A stretch of DNA of 8,802 nt. Source: Gemmatimonadota bacterium. GTDB taxonomy: Bacteria > Gemmatimonadota > Gemmatimonadetes > Longimicrobiales > Gaopeijiaceae. This document shows positions 6,258 to 8,802 of the stretch, in pieces. Location: NCBI GenBank assembly GCA_024638395.1, contig JAHEKK010000106.1, positions 1 to 8,802 on the forward strand. Direction: 5' to 3'. Under the pieces are notes generated by a model. It saw nothing but the letters and a program-made list of their open reading frames with translations, was not told the origin of the DNA and ran no database searches. Every line of letters starts with the position of its first letter. Position 1 is the first letter of the stretch. The translations under genes were made by a program, and so were the position numbers.

Positions 6258-6811
6258 GCGGCCCCCAGCCACTCGAGATCCCCGGTCCCGTCGCGGTCGT
6301 TCTCGAACCGGGCCGCCGCGAACAGGTAGTCGGACAGGCGGTTCAGATAGGTGACGATGACGGGGTCGACGGGCTCCACCATCGAAAGGGCCACTACGCT
6401 CCGCTCGGCACGTCGACACACGGTTCGGCACACGTGTAGCTGAGCGCCGCCCGCGCTCCCGCCCGGCAGGATGAAGTGCTTGAGCGGCTCCGTCGCCTCG
6501 GTCGCTTCGTCGATCCAGGCTTCCAGGTCGGCCACGCGCTCCGTCGGGAGTTCAGGCAAGTCGGGCTTTGGCCGCTTTCCCTCGGGGGGTGGCGTCGCCA
6601 GATGGGCGCCCACCGCGAAGAGGTCTCCCTGGAGGTCCGTCAGCCGGCCGACGGTCGTGGGATCATCGACCTGGTTTCGCGCCACGCCGAGGGTCGCGTT
6701 CAGTTCATCGACGTCGCCGTACGCGGCGATCCGAAGGTCCGATTTCGGGCGGCGGCCGCCTCCGAAGAGGCCCGTCTCTCCTCCGTCCCCCCGACGTGTG
6801 TAGATCTTCAT
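6242..6811 (-). CDS. pduO: PduO-type ATP:cob(I)alamin adenosyltransferase
   Basis: A 189-residue cytosolic enzyme that transfers the adenosyl group of ATP to reduced cobalamin, making adenosylcobalamin for mutases, diol dehydratases or class II ribonucleotide reductase. Family motifs are complete: the N-terminal ATP loop TRRGDGGETGL (5-15), YGDVDELNATLG (31-42), FILPGGSAGGAQLH (113-126), CRTVCRRAER (128-137) with the arginines and glutamate of the active site, and YLNRLSDYLFAAAR (155-168) with the conserved Asn and Asp. It is of normal length for the trimeric five-helix-bundle PduO/MMAB class, not the P-loop CobA/BtuR class. The ATG at 6811 overlaps the stop of the upstream 83-residue gene as ATGA, implying translational coupling. 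No other cobalamin gene is in view. The C-terminal 16 bp overlap the convergent gene. Confidence 0.95.
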   Translation of the reverse strand: MKIYTRRGDGGETGLFGGGRRPKSDLRIAAYGDVDELNATLGVARNQVDDPTTVGRLTDLQGDLFAVGAHLATPPPEGKRPKPDLPELPTERVADLEAWIDEATEATEPLKHFILPGGSAGGAQLHVCRTVCRRAERSVVALSMVEPVDPVIVTYLNRLSDYLFAAARFENDRDGTGDLEWLGAAQRRR

Positions 6812-7059
6812 CGGCCCAACTTGGTGAACTTCCGCACGGCCTTGGCACGGTCCAGCAGGGACGGATCGGAGTCCTTCTTGCCGGGAGGATCGGCCAGAGC
6901 ATCACGAACGTCCAGCAGCACCTCGAGGATGAGCTGATCCCGCTGGAAGCCGAGGTCGAGAGACCCCATTCGCTCCTCGTTGCCGGCCGTATCCGCCGCC
7001 GAGTATGCCTCGCGGTACACCGCCTCGAGGCTCTGAATGACTTTGTCGCGATGCCGCAT
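6808..7059 (-). CDS. Small helical protein coupled to the adenosyltransferase
   Basis: I do not recognise this 83-residue protein. It is soluble, charged and mostly helical by composition: an N-terminal amphipathic stretch (KVIQSLEAVYREAYSAADTA), a second helix (QRDQLILEVLLDVRDALADP), a lysine/aspartate linker and a basic end (RAKAVRKFTKLGR). No cysteine motif, signal or membrane segment is present. Its TGA and the ATG of the adenosyltransferase share TCAT at 6808-6811 on the plus strand, so the two should be translated together. The ATG at 7059 has a GGAG about 11 bp upstream, which is weak. An internal ATG at 6969 follows GAGGAG closely and would give a 53-residue form. Nothing convincing is encoded on the other strand here, and the operon geometry supports it as a real gene. 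Confidence 0.7.
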   Translation of the reverse strand: MRHRDKVIQSLEAVYREAYSAADTAGNEERMGSLDLGFQRDQLILEVLLDVRDALADPPGKKDSDPSLLDRAKAVRKFTKLGR

Positions 7060-7292
7060 GGGGGAATCCGCTCCGGGGATCGTCCAGACCAGATGGGAGC
7101 CGCTCGTGATGCTCGACGGGCTCCCGGCGCAAATGAGTCACCTACATCGTACCGCGTTGTGTATCTTGATGGGTAGTTGTGGGCGGCGATCTCCTCGGCT
7201 TTTCCGGCCCGGGAGGCCGGCGGGCTTTCGGCGCCGCCCGATATCCCCGTTCGACGCTCCGCGTCCCCCGACCCGGGAGGTCAGTAGAAACC
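7060..7292. other. Divergent intergenic region
   Basis: This gap separates the minus-strand adenosyltransferase operon from the plus-strand zinc-ribbon/RDD unit and must hold both promoters. I see no consensus -35/-10 pair on either strand that I would defend. The only clear element is GGGAGG at 7275-7280, a ribosome-binding site 12 bp before the GTG at 7293. The plus-strand frame stays open back to a GTG at 7179, but that stretch is Gly/Arg/Pro-rich and looks non-coding. Confidence 0.4.
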
Positions 7293-7685
7293 GTGGAAGA
7301 GGATCTGGTCAGCCGAGCGAATGCCCTGTACTGGGGATCCGAAGCCAGCGTGAATCGTCTCGCAGAGGAGTTGGATCTCTCCAAGGGTGCCCTCTACGAC
7401 ATGATCGAACCGTATCCTGCCGGGATCCCGTGTCCCCACGGCGACGGTGAGATGCGGTACGCCAACAGGACTGCCCGAGACCGTGGGTTCGTGGCCTGTG
7501 ATCAATGCGGGTTCGAAGACGAGGAGATCCATCTGGTCGGCGACCAGGACGGATTTCCCGCCGAAACCGACCAGCCCCGGGGTCAGACGACGGCCAACGG
7601 CACCTCAACCGGGCGACTGGTGGGCTCTGCGTTGGTCGGAGTGGCCGTCGGCGTACTCATTGCGGGCTTGGTCAGGCGCCGATAG
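7293..7685 (+). CDS. HTH/zinc-ribbon protein with C-terminal membrane anchor
   Basis: A 130-residue protein of three parts. Residues about 5-40 resemble a short helix-turn-helix (ANALYWGSEASVNRLAEELD, then LSKGALYDMI). Residues 47-73 look like a zinc ribbon with an unusual Cys-Pro-His first knuckle (Cys47, His49) and a normal CDQCG second knuckle (Cys69, Cys72), linked by MRYANRTARDRGF. Residues about 109-126 are a single hydrophobic segment (VGSALVGVAVGVLIAGLV) ending in three arginines, so the protein should be tail-anchored with its N-terminal part in the cytosol. The GTG at 7293 with GGGAGG at 7275-7280 is the likely start. The next gene starts 4 bp after its stop, so both are co-transcribed. 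It may be a membrane-tethered DNA-binding or protein-interaction module; function is not established. Confidence 0.75.
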   Translation: MEEDLVSRANALYWGSEASVNRLAEELDLSKGALYDMIEPYPAGIPCPHGDGEMRYANRTARDRGFVACDQCGFEDEEIHLVGDQDGFPAETDQPRGQTTANGTSTGRLVGSALVGVAVGVLIAGLVRRR

Positions 7686-7689
7686 CACC

Positions 7690-8667
7690 ATGTCGCCAGG
7701 CAGTTCGACGGCTGTGGGCGTCACCGACCCAAAGTCGATCATCACTCCCGATGCCTTCCAGGTGTCCCGGGAGCTGTTGGGCACGCCTCTCGCCAAGCCC
7801 TGGCGGCGCGGCCTGGCGCTGCTCATCGATCTGACCCTCATCGGGATCCTCCAACTCCTCGGATGGGGAGTCCTGGGCGGTGTGGCGGCCCTGATCGGTC
7901 TCCGACTGGCCACGCGGCGGGTGGGCGCTCCGATGAGCGGCTTCGGCCGAGGGGCTTTGGGGTGTGCGAGTGTCGGATTGTTTGTGGTCGCCACCGGGGT
8001 CACGCTGTTCACCACCAGTCGACTCCGTGACAGCCTGTCGAGCGGCGACACAACGGTGGGGCCAGCGAATGAAGCCGCCGCCGGTGCCGGGGTCAATCTG
8101 GGAAACCTCCTGGTTGGTGGGAGCGGGATTCTGGGTCTCGGCTCGGCCGCGGATGAGGAAGAGGCGATCTTAGCGGCCGCCGCTGTTGGACAGACGATGG
8201 CGGACCTGGGTGCGAATCGGGCCGCGGTGGGTGAGGCTCTGGCGGAATTGGTCGACGAGAACTCCGACTTCGATGCCGAAGACGTGGTAGGCCCCGCTCT
8301 GATACGGATCTTTGGGGCTGAGCCGGACACCGAAGTGGGTCCGGCGATTCCGGCTGAAGCGGCGGACACGGTGGCGAAGCTGCAGCGGGCCATCGCTGAC
8401 CTCGGGCTGGCTCTCGACGAGTCGGAGGATGAGCGGCGTCGAGCGGAGTCGGCTCTGGACGAGGCGGATGCGCCGTCCACCCTCTTTTCGTGGGTAAGGG
8501 ATGCCGCGATCGAGGCGCTCGAGATCCCTCTCAGGGGCGACGGGCGGGAGTCTTCTTGCCGGCGACGTCGACGAAGTGCGAGCCCTTCTCGTCGACGAGC
8601 AGGCCGCGGATGCCCGCGACCTCGGTCCAGGGCGTGTCGATGGCGAGGACCTTGCCCTCGAACATGA
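7690..8667 (+). CDS. RDD family membrane protein, 3' end replaced
   Basis: The frame runs 325 codons, but only about the first 280 (to roughly 8530) look like protein. Residues 1-38 are a polar leader (ITPDAFQVSRELLG), then an RDD-type first helix with Arg39-Arg40 and Asp47 (PWRRGLALLIDLTLIGILQLL), further hydrophobic segments to residue 70, another helix at about 89-109, and a long acidic region (about 113-263) ending in a coiled-coil-like stretch (DESEDERRRAESALDEADAP). RDD domains normally continue with more helices and a conserved TPGK-type loop. Here the frame changes after SWVRDAAIEALEIPL into arginine/serine/proline-rich sequence that is simply antisense to the gene on the other strand. 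The protein is therefore probably truncated at a junction. RDD proteins are poorly characterised membrane proteins, some proposed to act in transport. The ATG at 7690 follows the previous stop by 4 bp and lacks a clear ribosome site. Confidence 0.7.
   Translation: MSPGSSTAVGVTDPKSIITPDAFQVSRELLGTPLAKPWRRGLALLIDLTLIGILQLLGWGVLGGVAALIGLRLATRRVGAPMSGFGRGALGCASVGLFVVATGVTLFTTSRLRDSLSSGDTTVGPANEAAAGAGVNLGNLLVGGSGILGLGSAADEEEAILAAAAVGQTMADLGANRAAVGEALAELVDENSDFDAEDVVGPALIRIFGAEPDTEVGPAIPAEAADTVAKLQRAIADLGLALDESEDERRRAESALDEADAPSTLFSWVRDAAIEALEIPLRGDGRESSCRRRRRSASPSRRRAGRGCPRPRSRACRWRGPCPRT
8505..8535. other. Sequence junction: recombination breakpoint or assembly join
   Basis: Left of this point the plus strand encodes the RDD protein with many A/T-ending codons. 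Right of it the minus strand encodes a different gene whose third positions are almost all G or C. There is no intergenic space, no terminator and no stop for the RDD gene. A break inside one gene that lands exactly at the 3' end of another is typical of a chimeric contig, or of a recent insertion or deletion. The exact base cannot be fixed by eye. Confidence 0.6.
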
Positions 8668-8802
8668 AGGTCGGCTCCGCGACCTTGGTGTGGCCGACGA
8701 CGATCGTCTTGGCGCCGAGGCGCTCGACGAGGGCGTCGATCTCCGCCTGCCCGGGGTGAGGCGCGACGTTGGGGTCGATCGCGGCGTACTCCTTGAAGTA
8801 GC
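8531..8802 (-). CDS. Calcineurin-like metallophosphatase, C-terminal part, 5' end outside the window
   Basis: Reading the minus strand from the window edge gives 89 residues ending in a TGA at 8531-8533. The sequence includes YFKEYAAIDPNVAPHPGQAE (1-20), LGAKTIVVGHTKV (28-40), and FEGKVLAIDTPWTE (47-60), ending GKKTPARRP. The VVGHT motif is the late metal-binding Gly-His-Thr/Asp signature of calcineurin-like phosphoesterases, and the following segment resembles the end of that domain in bacterial Ser/Thr-phosphatase-like proteins. The catalytic N-terminal motifs lie outside the window. Of 89 sense codons only three end in A or T, and all ten valines are GTC, quite unlike the adjacent RDD gene. 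The plus-strand frames over this stretch are antisense shadows. Family call from one motif and general fit; substrate unknown. Confidence 0.75.
   Translation of the reverse strand, partial: YFKEYAAIDPNVAPHPGQAEIDALVERLGAKTIVVGHTKVAEPTFMFEGKVLAIDTPWTEVAGIRGLLVDEKGSHFVDVAGKKTPARRP

Noticed and set aside
8490..8759. 89-codon open frame on the plus strand near the right edge
   Set aside because: It is antisense to the metallophosphatase, whose minus-strand frame has the VVGHT motif and strongly biased third positions.
1..8802. CRISPR array, insertion sequence, prophage or defence island
   Set aside because: No regularly spaced repeats, transposase or integrase motifs, terminal inverted repeats or known defence domains were found on either strand.

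Overview
The window is high-GC bacterial chromosome with tightly packed short operons. Several features point to Gemmatimonadota or a close relative: a carboxypeptidase-regulatory/TonB-plug protein without a barrel, a lipoprotein with a similar plug-like tail, a DUF1707/LiaF-like pair, and an RDD protein next to a small helix-turn-helix/zinc-ribbon membrane protein. The phylum is an inference; there is no rRNA or other marker gene here. I see no tRNA, rRNA, CRISPR array, transposase, phage gene or origin.

Layout. Left block (146-2136, minus strand): a DoxX-family membrane protein lies downstream of two tandem paralogues that join a DUF1707-like N-terminus to a LiaF-like beta-repeat C-terminus. 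A hairpin at the end of the second paralogue may separate it from doxX. Divergent from this block, a 135-residue lipoprotein (2329-2736, plus) runs into a hairpin and meets an M20 metallopeptidase/deacylase coming the other way (2770-3909, minus). A small one-helix membrane protein (4059-4289, plus) and a 7Fe ferredoxin of FdxA type (4519-4752, minus) converge on a strong 14-bp hairpin.

Right block: divergent from the ferredoxin is a 451-residue secreted or outer-membrane-associated protein with three carboxypeptidase-regulatory-like repeats and a TonB-plug-like end (4902-6257, plus). Its stop overlaps by 16 bp the end of a PduO-type cobalamin adenosyltransferase (6242-6811, minus), which is itself coupled by an ATGA overlap to an 83-residue helical protein (6808-7059, minus). 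Divergent from these, a two-gene unit encodes the HTH/zinc-ribbon/TM protein (7293-7685) and an RDD-family membrane protein (from 7690).

The last 270 bases are different. The RDD protein loses sense near 8530. On the opposite strand, with its stop codon at 8531-8533, begins the C-terminal 89 residues of a calcineurin-like metallophosphatase with about 97 percent G or C at third codon positions, well above the neighbouring gene. This is either a recombination or transfer breakpoint or a chimeric assembly join, and it should be settled before biology is read into it.

The genes do not form one evident pathway. Themes are envelope proteins (DoxX, LiaF-like pair, plug-like proteins, RDD), a redox carrier and cofactor chemistry (ferredoxin, adenosylcobalamin). 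I found no convincing new defence or mobile system. The items most worth following up are the 8530 junction, the GS/GG-turn paralogue pair, the two barrel-less plug-like proteins and the small gene coupled to the adenosyltransferase.
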